A stretch of 64,000 nt of DNA from Pseudomonadota bacterium (GCA_023398955.1 JAEWRL010000020.1:1-64000), one strand, 5' to 3'; positions 16,819 through 28,191 are shown, counted from the stretch's first letter. The notes: generated from the letters alone by a model not told the origin. Numbers and translations are program-made.

Positions 16819-19800
16819 ATGGGACGGGACGACATGGATGTTGAGACGATTCGGACGGCGCTTGGTGAGTTGCAGGTCAACCCAGAGTCAACGGAGGCAT
16901 GGTCGACGTTAGAGGCTTCGGCTCTGGCCATCGACCGGGAGAGCGACCTCCCGGAGCTCCTCCGCCTTACGGGGGCGGCCCGCACTCGGCACCAGGAGCG
17001 CGGCGAATGGGAAGCCGTCGTGAGGTTGCTCGAGCTGGAGAGCCGTCTCGTCAGCGACCGCACTCAATCGCTGGCGTTGCTCAGCGAAATCGCTCGGGTG
17101 AATCACGACGAGTTGTTGGAGCAGGATGCCGCCGATGCCGCCCTCCGTCGTATCTTGGAGCTAGAGCCCGGCAGCGTGCCGGCCAGAACGGCCCTCGCAG
17201 AGAGCCAGTCGAAGCGTGAGCGTTGGAAGGAGCTCTTGGAGAGCTACCAGGCGGAGGCCGATGATGCTCCCGACGACGTCTACAAGAGCTCGATGCTGAT
17301 GCGAGCCGCGGAGGTGGAGCTCCGCTACGGCGGAGAGGCGATGGACGTCGACGGCACCCTCGAGCGGCTCAGCCAGGCACTCCGCCTCGACCCGAGCAAC
17401 GCCCAGGCGGGCCGCATGCTCGAGCGCCTCTATAGGCGTGCCGGGCGCAATGAAGAGGCCATGAAGGTCCTGGAGCGACTCGCCACGCGGAGCGAGAGCA
17501 GCACCCATCGCGTTCAGGCTGGGCTTCGCCTGGCGCGCATCGCCCTTCGCAGCCTCGGGGAGCCCGAGGTCGCCGTGAACGCGTATGAGCGCGTCCTTGA
17601 CGATGTCCCCGATCATCAAGAAGCAATGGAGTTCCTCGCCGCCCACTATGCGGAGGCGGAACGGTGGCAGGAGCTCGTCAGCCTCTTCGAGAAGGAGCTG
17701 AGGGTGAAGGACATCGGCAACGCCGAACGCTTGGGGGACATGCTGCAGATTGCGATGCTGCATTGGAAGAAGCTCGGTCATCCTCAAGACGCAGAGCCGT
17801 GGTTCGAGCGCATTCGTCAGCTCGACCCGGCGCACGACTCCGTGCTCGGGTTCTTTCGCGAGTACTGCGCCTCGCTCGGCGACGACGCTCACCTCATGCA
17901 GGTGCTACAGGCCGCGCAGCGCGTCATGGCAGAGGGCCCCGCAAAGACGGCCATCTCCACCGAGCTCGCGCAGCTCGCCGAGGGGCAGGCCAACGCGCAA
18001 AAGGCCATCGAGCAGTACAAGTCGGTGCTCCGGCAGGATCCGGACAATGAGGGAGCAAGGACCGCCCTCAAGCGCCTCTACACACAGACGCAAGGATATA
18101 ATGCCCTCGTCGAGTTGCTGCGCCAGCAATTGGAGCGCACCGAGCCCTCGGCTTACGAGAAGCGTCTAGGGATACTGCGGGAGGTTGCCGCCGTCTATCG
18201 GAGCTATCTCAAGAGCGATACGGCTCTGGTGAGCGTCCTAAACCAGATCGTTCAGCTCGACGACAAGCTGGACGAGCATGACGTCGATGAGCTCCGGGAG
18301 CTCATCACGCTCTACGATAAGCTCGGCCGTTGGCGTGATCTGCTCACCTATCAGCAGAAGCTCGCGGAGGTCACCCCAGACATCGCGGAGAAGAAGGCAC
18401 TCTACCGCTCGGCGGCGCGTCGTTGGCTCGATCAGTTCTCGAACTTCCAGCACGCCACCGATGCGTACGAGGCCCTCCTGAGCGTCGAGCCGAAGGACGA
18501 AGAAGCGCGCGAGCGCTTGCACGAGCTTTACCGCAAGCGCCGAGCCTGGCCCGCGCTCTATGACCTATTCGAGAGGGACCTCGAACACGCGGATGGCGTC
18601 GAGCGCCCGACTCTGATGAAGGACATGGCGCAGCTCGCCGCCGAGCGCTTGGGCCGCACTGATGACGCACTTCGGCTCTACCGTACGATCCTCGAGGAGG
18701 ATCCGACGCGCAAGGACGTGCTCGACGCGCTCGAGCGCTTCGCGGAGCGTCAGAAGCAGTGGGCAATCCTTGCAGAGACCCTCGAGCGCCGTGTGGAGCT
18801 TACGGACGAGCCATCGACGAAGGTAGCGGTCTTGCAGAAGCTTGGCACCGTCTACGCCGAGCACCTCGCTGACAAGAAGGCAGCCGTGCGCGTTTGGGAG
18901 CGGGTTCTCGAGCTGCAGCCGGGGCACCATCGGGCCCTCCGCGTGCTCCGTGACTCGCTCCTGGAGGCGTCCGACTATGACGGTCTCGAACGGCTGTATG
19001 CATCCCAGAACGACTGGGAGAGCCTCGCTGAGGTGCTCAGCAACGCGGCTGACCGCCAGCCAGATCCCGCCACGAAAATAGACTTGAGCTATCGCGCCGC
19101 TCGCGTGTTCGAGCAGGAACTAGGGCAGCCTGACCGTGCCTTCCGCTCTTACGAGCGAGTTCTGTCCGTCGACCCGAGCGACATCCGTGCGGTTCGGGCC
19201 CTGGTGCCGCTCTACGAGGAGGACGAGAAATGGGCACGTCTCCCCGTGCTGTACGAGCAGCTCGCTTCGCACGCGGAGGACATCGACGCAAAGCTGGACC
19301 TGCTGCAGCGTCTCGTCGACGTCAGCTCGCACAAGCTCGCCGATCGCAGGGCGGGGGTCGCCTATGCGCGGCAAGCTTACGCGCTTGCCCCTTGGTCCCC
19401 CGTTGCGTTGGGAATGCTGGAGTCGGCGACCCACCTGGCGAACCTGCCCCAGGAATTGGCCGAGGCGTTCGAAGAGCGCCTCAAGGTGCCCGTGGGTGAA
19501 GCCAGCGCCGAGCAGCAGGAGCCGCAGAAGGGTAAGAAGCGTCGGCGGAAGAAGGTTCCCTCGGGTCTGACCACGCCGAGCGCCGAGGAGATCACCCCGC
19601 GGGAGGCGCGCGAGCTACGGCTCAGGCTCGCGCGCATCTACGAACAACAACTCGGACGCACGGACGACGCAGTTCTCACCTATAAGGCGATGCTCGAGGC
19701 CGAGCCGAACGATTCCGAGGCCATCGAGGAGTTGGAAGCAATCCTGCGCCGCGACTCCCGGCGCGACGACCTGCGTTGGCTCTTCGAGTGGCAAGTCGAG

Positions 19801-22800
19801 CACGCGCCGCGTGACAGCGCTCGTATCGGGCGGCTACGGGTCTGGGCAGAGCTCGAGGAGACCGCCTTCGGGGCTCCAGAGCGCGCTGTCGTGCTGTTGC
19901 AACGCCTCCTCGAAGTGGACGCCGGCGACGATCGCGCCCTGCGCGATCTAGCCCGTCTCCTGCGGCAGCTGGATCGGCTCGCGGACGCCGCGGCCGTGCT
20001 CGAGCAGCACCGGGACCTACTGGACGGCGCGGAGCGCTTCGCACGCGAGGTAGAGCTAGCGGAGCTCTATGCGCGCAAGCTCGCGCGTCCACGAGAAGCC
20101 CTCGACTCTGCCGTGCGAGCGCTCGAGTTCGATGCCGCCGCCCCTCGCCCCGTAGCCGTGGTAGAGGAGTTGCTGGACAACGAAGAGGTTCGTGCGGACG
20201 CTGCGCGGGTGCTCGCCGGGCGCTATGCGAGCGGCGGCGAAGCGCGCCGTGAGGCGCAGGCGCTCGGGATTATCCTGGACCAAGCGACCGATTCCGAGGA
20301 GCGGCTGCAGCTCTATCAACGCCTCGCCGGGGTTCAGCGCACCAAGCTGGCGTCCGCCAGCGCTGCACTGGACACGACGCTGCGCGCCGTGCGCGAGTAT
20401 CCCACGGATTTCGATCTCTGGGATGCGGCGGATGAGCTGGCGGCTGCCTCCGGGCGCCCCCAGGAGCTGGCAGAGGTGCTCAGGGAGGTTCTCCGCATGG
20501 ACCTCGACGCCGAAACCCGGCTCGCGCTTTCCGAGCGGGCGGCGCGTGTTCACACGGATCGGTTGGGGGACCCGCTCGGAGCCGTCGGCTACCTCGAGAA
20601 GGTCCTGGAGCTGAACCCGTCGTCCGATACCGCTTTCGTCCGTCTGAAGGACATCTTGACCGGGGCGGAGCGCTGGAGTGAGCTCGAGAGCCTCTATGAG
20701 AGCACCGCCGCAGCGGTGGCGGACGAGGGACGCCGCATCGAGATGCTCACTGAGGTTGCGCTCATTTGTGAGGAGATCATCGAGGATCCCGCAAAGACGA
20801 CGAAGCACTACGAAAGCATCCTCGCGCTCGATCCGTTGCACGAGGCTGCGTTGGACTCCCTGGACCGCCTCTATTTGGTGCAGGAACGCCATGGGGACCT
20901 CGCGACGCTGCTTACAAGGCGGCTCGAGACCCTGAGCGGCGACGACGCGAGCGACCTTTCCCTCCGTATCGCTCGGATTGAGCTCGTGCATCTCCACCGC
21001 CCGGAGAGCGCGATGGGCTTGGTCGAGCAGGTGCTCGTGGAGCGCCCCAACGACTACGGCGCACGCGAGCTCGCCGAGCGCTTGCTCGAGATCGGGAGCA
21101 TGAAGGGCAGAGCGGCGCGCGCGCTGGAGGCAGTTTACGAGGCTCGGGATGAGATACGGGACCTCGTGCGGGTCCTCAAGGCGCGCCGTGCCGCAAGCGC
21201 TGAGGCCGTCAAGGAGGGCCTCCCGGTCGATGAGGCAGAGGAAAGGGACGTGCTCCGGCGCATCGCCGCCCTCGAGGACGACCGTCTGCATGATGACAGC
21301 GCCGCGTTCGAGTCATTCGCCGAGCTGGTGCCCCTCGATCCGACGGATGAAGGGGCACGCCGGCGGTTCGTCGATATCGGACGCCGCTTGGGTGAACACC
21401 GACGCGTGGTCGCGGTGCTGCTGAGCGCCAGCGAGAAGGTCGACGTTCCTGCGAGGCGAGGTGATATCCTGATGCAGGCGGCGGCAATCCAGCTGGATCA
21501 TATCGAAGACGCGGGGGCTGCCGAGGCGACCTACAGGACGGTGCTCGACCTCGACCCCCATGATGCCACTCTCGTGCTACCCGCTGCCACCGCGCTGCGG
21601 AAGATCTACAAGGCTCAGCGTGAGTTCGAGCGGCTCGCAGAAATGCTGCGGGTTCAGGTCCGCCTCGAGAACGACCCCGAGCAACGTCAGGCATTGCTGG
21701 GTGAGCTCGGAGAGCTCTGCCAGTCGACCCTCGGTGATCTCGATGGGGCCGTGACCGCGTGGCGGACGCGGCTCGACGAGGACTCGACCGACACGCGCGC
21801 GATGGCGGCGCTGGATGAACTCTACACCCAGCTGGAGCGCTGGGCGGAGCTGGTGGGTATTCTCGAGTCGCGCCGCGACTTCAGCGAAACGTCTGAGCAG
21901 CGTCGCACGCTGATGTCCCGAATCGCACGAGTCCAGGGAGACAAGCTGGCCAATCTGGAGGCTGCCATTGATGCTTGGCAGGCTCTACAGGCAGAGTTTG
22001 GACCAAGCGAAGAGAGCCTGGAGGCGTTGGAGGCTCTCTTCCGTTCGACCGCGCGGTGGGAGGACCTAGCCGAGACCTTGGAGATACATCTGGAGTTCGT
22101 GCAGGAGGAGGACAAGCGCCTGGAGCTCTTGGCGGACCTAGGCGACCTGAAGCGCACTCACCTGCACAACCCGATGGGAGCCCTGGAGACCTATCGGCGA
22201 GCGCTCACCATCAGTATGGGTCACGGTCGCTCCCGCGAAGCGGTAACGGCGCTGCTCGACGACACCGACCCCCCGACGCGCCGAGAAGCGGCAGAGATTC
22301 TGCGCCCGATCCACGAAGCCGAGTCGGACGCTCCCAAGCTTCTTCGCGTCATCGAGGTAGAAATCGATACGGTCGAGGACCCTATCGCGCGAGTGGAGCG
22401 TCTCGCGAGCGCCGTAACTGTCGCCGAGGAATCGCTGGGCGATCGGGAGCGCGCATTCGGGTATGCGGCGAGGGCGCTTCGTGAGGCTGCCGGGCACGCA
22501 GACCTTGGACCTTGGCTCGAGCAGGTCGATCGTCTTGCGGCGACAATCGGTAAACGACGTGAGCAGGTCGATCTCCTGAGCAGCGTGGTCCCGGATATCT
22601 TCGATGGTGACGTGCAGCTCGAAGTCGTCCTGAAGATTGCCGAGCTGGCTCGCTATCAGCTCGGGGATCGTGAGAAGGCGCGCGAGTACTACACTCGCGC
22701 CATGGAGCTCCGTATGGACGAACCGCGGGCTCTGGCCGCCCTCGAGTCCCTCTACGACGAGCTGGACGACGTCCCGAGCCTGCTCGATGTGCTCGCGAAG

Positions 22801-25800
22801 CAGGCGGAGATCGCCCCGAATGACTCCGAACGCAAGCGCCTGCTCTACCGCCGCGCCGAGCTGCTCGCGTCGCGCATGACCGAGCCGCAGAAGGCGATCG
22901 AGGTCTACGAGATCATCCTCGATATCGACGTAGAGTCACAGGCTGTCGAAGCCCTCGAGCGGCTCTATGCAGAACAGGCGCGCTGGATTGACCTGATCGA
23001 GCTGTACCAACGCCAGCTCGAGCTGCACGGCGCCAACAGGCCGGCCCTCAATGTCAAGATTGCGCTGGTGGCGGCGCGGCACCAGAACGACGTTCCGCGC
23101 GCGCTGGACGAGCTCGAGCAGGCGCTCAACCTGGACCGGCAGTACGGCGATGCCGTGACGGCGCTCGAGGGCATCCTAGCGACGTCGGGGAGCTCCGAGA
23201 ATCGTGCGCGTGCTGCTGCTTTGCTGGAACCGGTGTACTTGCAGCGTGCCGACTATGGGAAGCTCGTGGGCGCTATCGACGCACGCCTCGACTTCAGCAC
23301 CGACCCTGACGAGCGACGCGAGCTCTTGATGCGCCTCGCCAAGCTGCACGAGGAGCAGAATGAGGATTACGGGGCTGCGCTCGAGACCACCGCCAAGCTC
23401 TTCCACGAAGACATCGGCTCCAGTGAGATCCGTCTCGAGCTCGAGCGGTTGGCCAAGGTTGCAGGGGCACAGGAGCGCCTGGCAAACATCTACAGGGCAG
23501 AGCTAGAGCAGTTCAGCGTGGACGATGCTCAGACCGCAGAGCTGGCGCGCCGCACTGGGGAGCTCCTGGATCAGGCGGGGAAACCCGAGGACGCCCTCAC
23601 CTACTATCGACGGGCCCTGGACTTCGAGCCCGAGAGCACCGCGCTCTTTCAGGCCGTCGACGGCCTCCTAGTCCGCGCCCAGCGGCCTCTCGAGCGCATC
23701 GACCTGTACCGTCAAGCGCTGGAGCATCGCTTCGAACCCCAGGAGCGCTCGGCCTTGCTCCATACGATGGCCGCGATTCAGCGCGACGAAGCCGGTGCCA
23801 AGGCTGACGCTATCGAGACTTACCGCGCCGCGCTCGATGTGGATGAGGCGGATACGCACGCAGCGGAAGCCCTGACGGAGCTCTATCGAGACGCAAAACG
23901 CTTCGAGGAGTTGGCCGAGCTGCAGCTCCGGCGAGCGGAGATGGCGGCTTCGCCGGAGGAGTCGGCGAGGTTCCGGCTTGCCCTAGCATTGGTGCTGCGG
24001 GAAGAACTCCGAGACGATGCGCGGGCGATCGACCAGCTCGAGGAGATCACGCGAGTGCTGCCTCGCGATCGGGACGCCCTCAAGGCTCTGGAGGAGCTGC
24101 GTACAGCGGGTGTCGAGAAGCCGCGCATCATCGAGATCCTTCGACCCCTGTACGAGGCAGCCGATGAGTGGCAGCGCCTCATCGCGCTCAACCAAGATCG
24201 ATTCGATCTGGCCACTGATTCGCTGGAGCAGGTGGCCGTCCTGCAAGAGACGGCTCAGCTCTTCGAACGCCGCGCGCGAAAGCCGGAGAAGGCGCGCCTT
24301 GCGTACGCGGCTGCTGTGGCCATCGAACCAGACGATTCGTCGCTGCGGGCTGAGTACGAGCGCCTCGTCGAAGTGACAGAAGCCTGGGAGGAGCTGGCCG
24401 AGCAGTACGAGAAGGTTCTGGAGGATCGGCCCGACCTGGTGAGCAAGCGTGACTTGCTGGCAAAGATCGCCGAGGTCCATGACCTGCGGCGTGACGATCC
24501 GCGCAAGGCACTCGAGACGTATGGCCGCCTCCATGCGACTGATGAATCCGATATAGAGCCCTTGCTCAAAATGGAGAGGCTGGCGACCCTGCTGAGCGAC
24601 TGGTCGGTGCTCGTCGACGTTCTTGGCAAGAAAGCCGAGCTCGTCCTCGATGACGAGGAGCGCGCCAGCACGTGGCGTCGGGTGGGGGAGGCGCGCCGCG
24701 ATATGTTGGATGATCGCCTCGGCGCGATTCAGGCATACGAACGTGCCTACGAGGTCGAGCCCGACAACGCCTTCACCGTGGACTGCCTCCTGGAGCTTCT
24801 TGAGTCGGAAGAGCAGGACGAGCACCTCGTCGAACTCTACCTACGGCGCGTCGAGCTCGCGACGGATGACGACGGTGACCTGAAGTACGAGCTACTGCTT
24901 CAGGCGTCACGCGTCGTCGAGGCGAAGCTGGGCGACAACCTGCGGGCGATAGAGGTCTTGAATCAGGCCCTCCTGGTGAGGCCGGACGATTCCCCGGTGC
25001 TGGTCGAGCTCTCTCGGCTCTACCGTGCGGAATCGCTGTGGCAAGAGCTCCTGGACAACCTCGGGCATCAGGTGAGCCTGAGCATCGACCCGCTGATGAG
25101 GGCGACCCTCCGTCGACAGATGGCGGAGATCCTCAGCGATAAGCTGCAGGCATTCGATGACGCCTTGGACATGTACCGCCTCGTGCTGGAGGATTCTCCA
25201 GACGACGAAGCGAGTGTCACGGCTGCGCGTCGCCTCGGTCAGGAGCATGAGGACCTGAGGGAAGCCGTTGCTAGAATACTCGTGCCGGTGCTCGAGCAGG
25301 GGCAGCGGTACGAAACGCTCGTCGACGTGCTGGAGATGCGGCTCACCGCCGAGCACGATCCCGAGCAGCGCGTCGCCACCTTGAGCGGAATTGCTCAGGT
25401 CCAAGAGCGCCACCTGAATCGACCGGACGCCGCGCTTGGTGCCTTCTTGCGCGCCTTGGGCGAGCGTCCCGATGCCCCTGAGCTTCACGCCGAGATCGAG
25501 CGGTTGTGTGTCGCCTCGGGAGACTGGGTCCGCTACGCGGAGTCCCTTGAAGAGAGGGCTCAGTCCACCTTCGAGCCGGACGTCGCGCGGGATCTCTGGC
25601 AGCGCCTCGGCAGGCTCGCGGAGGGGCGTCTGGACGACAAGCCCAAGGCTGTCGCCGCCTACGTGCGTGCCCTGGAGCAAGCAGGCGAACAGCCCGAGCT
25701 GTTGGCTGCCTTGGATGGGCTGTATGAGGCCCTTGGTGAGCACCGTCTCCTCAGCGAGGTACTCGAACGGAGGGCCATGGCCGAGCTGGACGGTTCTGTG

Positions 25801-28173
25801 CAGGCCGAGCTGCACTTTCGATTGGCGAAGCTCCAGCTCGAGGAGTTTCAGGAGCCGGCGCGAGCTCTCGCGTCCCTGCGGATGGTCATGGAACGGGCAC
25901 CGTCCCACGAGCAGGCGGTGGGAGAGCTGGAAAGGCTCACGGAGTACCGAGACCTTTTCGATGAAGCAGCAGAGGTTCTCGAGCAGGTGTTTCGGGCACG
26001 AGGCGAGACCATGCGGCTTGCGTCTCTCTATGAGAAGCGCGTCGCGTACGCCGAGACTCCCGCAGAGCGTGCGGACATGCGGCGCGACCTTGCACGCGTC
26101 CTGGAGGAGGAGGCGCGGGACCCCGCGGCGGCGCAGCGCGTGATTCAGCAGGGGCTGCAGGACGGGCTCGCCGACGAGGTACTCTTCGACGACATCGAAC
26201 GCTTGGCAGCCGTGACGGGTGACTGGAAGGGCGCGGCGGCAGCGCTCGGTGAGGCGCTGGACGCATCCGCCGGGTTGCCCTCGGATCTCGGGCGTGACAT
26301 CAGTTTGCGGCTGGCGGCGTGGCTGCGCGAGCATACCGATGACAGCGTCGGTGCTGAGGCCGCTTTGCGGCGCGCGCTGAGCTTCGAGCCAGGCAGTGAT
26401 GAGGTACTGATGCAGCTCGAGGACCTGCAGCGCCAAGGGGGGCGCGAGGAGGAGCTCATCGCCACGCTTCGGACTCGCGGAAGGCTGCAGATGGACGAGC
26501 TGCGCCGCGCCGAGCTCTATCGTGAGGCCAAGGACCTCGCGGATCGACGCGGCGACAAGGAGCTGGCCGAGGCCATCTTGCGCGAACTGCTCGACCAAGA
26601 CGAGCTGAACCTGTGGGCGCTCGCGGAGCTGACGACCCTTCGAGAGGCGGCTGGGGCGCAGCAAGAGACCTACGAACTCTTGAACAAGCGGGCGCGTCTG
26701 GAGGTAGATGGTCAGGCCATTCGCTCGCTCCGGCGGCGAGCGGCCGACCTTGCCCGTGGGCCTTTGAACCAGCCCGAGAACGCCATCGACTTGTACCTTG
26801 CCCTCTACGACGACGATCCAACGGATAGAGAGGCTGCCGAGGCTTTGGATGCCTTGTACACGCAGACCGAGCGATGGCAGGAGCTGAGCGCGCTCTTGGA
26901 GCGCCTGGACGATCGTGCCGAGACGAGCATGGAACGTGCGCAGGTTCGGATCCGGCTAGCAACGCTCGCCGCCGAGCGGTTTGGCGACGACGAGCGCGCC
27001 ATCGACGTGCTCCGCTCGGTTCTCGAGGATGAGCCCGGACATCCGGAGGCAGTCGTGGCATTGAGTGCCCTGCTCGAGAAGACGGAACGGGACCAGGAGC
27101 TCGCCGAGCTGCTCGACACACAGATCGCGGGCGCGGCTGAGCGGCGTGACGTCGACGCTGAGCTTCGCTTCAGAGTCCGACTTGGGGAGATCTGCGTATC
27201 ACGCTTGAAAGCGCCCGAGCGAGCCGTGCAGACGTACAGCGGTGTTCTCGAGCGGGATCCCCATCACGCTGGCGCTCTGGACGCGCTGGCGCGAATCCAT
27301 ATCGAGTCCGGCAATCATCGGGAGGCGACAACAATGCTCGAGCAGCTGGCAGGCGTCGAGGAGGGCCAAGCAAAGCTGCAACGCCTCTTGACCTTGGCAG
27401 ACTCCTACGGCGCGTTGGATGATGTCCCCGGAGCCATCTCGGCGCTCGAGCGCGCGCTCACCTTGGAGGAACGAAACAGCGCAGTTCGCGAGCGGCTGCG
27501 GCGTCTATTCGAAGCGACCGCCGCCTGGGACAAGCTTGCCGACCTGCTTGCCGAGGATGCAACTCTCGAGGAGGACGTCGACCTCAAGGTCGCGAGTTTG
27601 CTGAAGGCCGCGCGCATTCACGCCGACAAGCGCCACGATCCGGTGCGCCAAGCGGACCTGCTGGAGCAGGCGAGCGAATTGCGACCCGACGATCGCGAGG
27701 TGCTGCTGCAGTTGTGCGACGCTCAGAGCGACTCGGGCCGCGGTGATGCAGCCGTCACGACCCTGCAGAGGATTGTCGATTCCTACGGGACGCGCCGCTC
27801 GAAGGAGCTGGTGGACATTCACCGCCGCCTGGCCAACGCCTATCTCGCCACGGGCAACAGCGCCGCGGCGCTCGAGGAGCTGAATCGTGCGTTCCGCATC
27901 GAACCCGGCAACGTCGCGGTGTTGAAGCGTCTGGGTGAGGTGGCTCTGGAGGCTGGTGATCTCCCGAAGGCGCAGCAGATGTTCCGGGCTTTGCTTCTGC
28001 AGCGCCTGGGCCCTGACAGTCCAATCACCAAGGCGGAGGTGTTCCTAAGGCTTGGTGAGGTGCACGAGCGTCAGGGTGAGAAGGCGAGAGCCATTCAAAA
28101 CGTCGAGAGGGCGCTCCAACAGGATCCCACGCTCGTGGCGGCGCAGGAGAAGCTCGCGGCGCTGAAGGGCTGA
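16819..28173 (+). CDS. Giant TPR-repeat solenoid protein (3,784 aa)
   Basis: An uninterrupted frame of 11.4 kb. The whole chain is built from TPR/HAT-like helix pairs in a super-repeat of about 72 residues: W-x2-L near the start, a charged helix, R-x3-L/IA, then a basic/acidic turn, A-x3-Y-x2-(A/V)L-x2-DP and A-x2-L-x2-LY. The distance between the tryptophans of neighbouring units (DWESLAEV to KWARLPVL) is 72 residues, implying roughly fifty units. One short Lys-rich insert (KGKKRRRKK, about residue 910) interrupts the pattern. No signal peptide or membrane helix is visible, so it is probably cytoplasmic. TPR solenoids are protein-binding scaffolds; the partner is unknown. Start: the ATG at 16819, with AAAGG five bases upstream; an ATG at 16834 is possible. 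The next two genes follow closely and may be cotranscribed. Confidence 0.92.
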   Translation: MGRDDMDVETIRTALGELQVNPESTEAWSTLEASALAIDRESDLPELLRLTGAARTRHQERGEWEAVVRLLELESRLVSDRTQSLALLSEIARVNHDELLEQDAADAALRRILELEPGSVPARTALAESQSKRERWKELLESYQAEADDAPDDVYKSSMLMRAAEVELRYGGEAMDVDGTLERLSQALRLDPSNAQAGRMLERLYRRAGRNEEAMKVLERLATRSESSTHRVQAGLRLARIALRSLGEPEVAVNAYERVLDDVPDHQEAMEFLAAHYAEAERWQELVSLFEKELRVKDIGNAERLGDMLQIAMLHWKKLGHPQDAEPWFERIRQLDPAHDSVLGFFREYCASLGDDAHLMQVLQAAQRVMAEGPAKTAISTELAQLAEGQANAQKAIEQYKSVLRQDPDNEGARTALKRLYTQTQGYNALVELLRQQLERTEPSAYEKRLGILREVAAVYRSYLKSDTALVSVLNQIVQLDDKLDEHDVDELRELITLYDKLGRWRDLLTYQQKLAEVTPDIAEKKALYRSAARRWLDQFSNFQHATDAYEALLSVEPKDEEARERLHELYRKRRAWPALYDLFERDLEHADGVERPTLMKDMAQLAAERLGRTDDALRLYRTILEEDPTRKDVLDALERFAERQKQWAILAETLERRVELTDEPSTKVAVLQKLGTVYAEHLADKKAAVRVWERVLELQPGHHRALRVLRDSLLEASDYDGLERLYASQNDWESLAEVLSNAADRQPDPATKIDLSYRAARVFEQELGQPDRAFRSYERVLSVDPSDIRAVRALVPLYEEDEKWARLPVLYEQLASHAEDIDAKLDLLQRLVDVSSHKLADRRAGVAYARQAYALAPWSPVALGMLESATHLANLPQELAEAFEERLKVPVGEASAEQQEPQKGKKRRRKKVPSGLTTPSAEEITPREARELRLRLARIYEQQLGRTDDAVLTYKAMLEAEPNDSEAIEELEAILRRDSRRDDLRWLFEWQVEHAPRDSARIGRLRVWAELEETAFGAPERAVVLLQRLLEVDAGDDRALRDLARLLRQLDRLADAAAVLEQHRDLLDGAERFAREVELAELYARKLARPREALDSAVRALEFDAAAPRPVAVVEELLDNEEVRADAARVLAGRYASGGEARREAQALGIILDQATDSEERLQLYQRLAGVQRTKLASASAALDTTLRAVREYPTDFDLWDAADELAAASGRPQELAEVLREVLRMDLDAETRLALSERAARVHTDRLGDPLGAVGYLEKVLELNPSSDTAFVRLKDILTGAERWSELESLYESTAAAVADEGRRIEMLTEVALICEEIIEDPAKTTKHYESILALDPLHEAALDSLDRLYLVQERHGDLATLLTRRLETLSGDDASDLSLRIARIELVHLHRPESAMGLVEQVLVERPNDYGARELAERLLEIGSMKGRAARALEAVYEARDEIRDLVRVLKARRAASAEAVKEGLPVDEAEERDVLRRIAALEDDRLHDDSAAFESFAELVPLDPTDEGARRRFVDIGRRLGEHRRVVAVLLSASEKVDVPARRGDILMQAAAIQLDHIEDAGAAEATYRTVLDLDPHDATLVLPAATALRKIYKAQREFERLAEMLRVQVRLENDPEQRQALLGELGELCQSTLGDLDGAVTAWRTRLDEDSTDTRAMAALDELYTQLERWAELVGILESRRDFSETSEQRRTLMSRIARVQGDKLANLEAAIDAWQALQAEFGPSEESLEALEALFRSTARWEDLAETLEIHLEFVQEEDKRLELLADLGDLKRTHLHNPMGALETYRRALTISMGHGRSREAVTALLDDTDPPTRREAAEILRPIHEAESDAPKLLRVIEVEIDTVEDPIARVERLASAVTVAEESLGDRERAFGYAARALREAAGHADLGPWLEQVDRLAATIGKRREQVDLLSSVVPDIFDGDVQLEVVLKIAELARYQLGDREKAREYYTRAMELRMDEPRALAALESLYDELDDVPSLLDVLAKQAEIAPNDSERKRLLYRRAELLASRMTEPQKAIEVYEIILDIDVESQAVEALERLYAEQARWIDLIELYQRQLELHGANRPALNVKIALVAARHQNDVPRALDELEQALNLDRQYGDAVTALEGILATSGSSENRARAAALLEPVYLQRADYGKLVGAIDARLDFSTDPDERRELLMRLAKLHEEQNEDYGAALETTAKLFHEDIGSSEIRLELERLAKVAGAQERLANIYRAELEQFSVDDAQTAELARRTGELLDQAGKPEDALTYYRRALDFEPESTALFQAVDGLLVRAQRPLERIDLYRQALEHRFEPQERSALLHTMAAIQRDEAGAKADAIETYRAALDVDEADTHAAEALTELYRDAKRFEELAELQLRRAEMAASPEESARFRLALALVLREELRDDARAIDQLEEITRVLPRDRDALKALEELRTAGVEKPRIIEILRPLYEAADEWQRLIALNQDRFDLATDSLEQVAVLQETAQLFERRARKPEKARLAYAAAVAIEPDDSSLRAEYERLVEVTEAWEELAEQYEKVLEDRPDLVSKRDLLAKIAEVHDLRRDDPRKALETYGRLHATDESDIEPLLKMERLATLLSDWSVLVDVLGKKAELVLDDEERASTWRRVGEARRDMLDDRLGAIQAYERAYEVEPDNAFTVDCLLELLESEEQDEHLVELYLRRVELATDDDGDLKYELLLQASRVVEAKLGDNLRAIEVLNQALLVRPDDSPVLVELSRLYRAESLWQELLDNLGHQVSLSIDPLMRATLRRQMAEILSDKLQAFDDALDMYRLVLEDSPDDEASVTAARRLGQEHEDLREAVARILVPVLEQGQRYETLVDVLEMRLTAEHDPEQRVATLSGIAQVQERHLNRPDAALGAFLRALGERPDAPELHAEIERLCVASGDWVRYAESLEERAQSTFEPDVARDLWQRLGRLAEGRLDDKPKAVAAYVRALEQAGEQPELLAALDGLYEALGEHRLLSEVLERRAMAELDGSVQAELHFRLAKLQLEEFQEPARALASLRMVMERAPSHEQAVGELERLTEYRDLFDEAAEVLEQVFRARGETMRLASLYEKRVAYAETPAERADMRRDLARVLEEEARDPAAAQRVIQQGLQDGLADEVLFDDIERLAAVTGDWKGAAAALGEALDASAGLPSDLGRDISLRLAAWLREHTDDSVGAEAALRRALSFEPGSDEVLMQLEDLQRQGGREEELIATLRTRGRLQMDELRRAELYREAKDLADRRGDKELAEAILRELLDQDELNLWALAELTTLREAAGAQQETYELLNKRARLEVDGQAIRSLRRRAADLARGPLNQPENAIDLYLALYDDDPTDREAAEALDALYTQTERWQELSALLERLDDRAETSMERAQVRIRLATLAAERFGDDERAIDVLRSVLEDEPGHPEAVVALSALLEKTERDQELAELLDTQIAGAAERRDVDAELRFRVRLGEICVSRLKAPERAVQTYSGVLERDPHHAGALDALARIHIESGNHREATTMLEQLAGVEEGQAKLQRLLTLADSYGALDDVPGAISALERALTLEERNSAVRERLRRLFEATAAWDKLADLLAEDATLEEDVDLKVASLLKAARIHADKRHDPVRQADLLEQASELRPDDREVLLQLCDAQSDSGRGDAAVTTLQRIVDSYGTRRSKELVDIHRRLANAYLATGNSAAALEELNRAFRIEPGNVAVLKRLGEVALEAGDLPKAQQMFRALLLQRLGPDSPITKAEVFLRLGEVHERQGEKARAIQNVERALQQDPTLVAAQEKLAALKG

Positions 28174-28191
28174 GCTCTCGGAGTTGCATCA

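Noticed and set aside
20056..21291. 411-residue minus-strand frame inside the giant TPR gene
   Set aside because: It is antisense to a well-patterned TPR region; codon-driven shadow.
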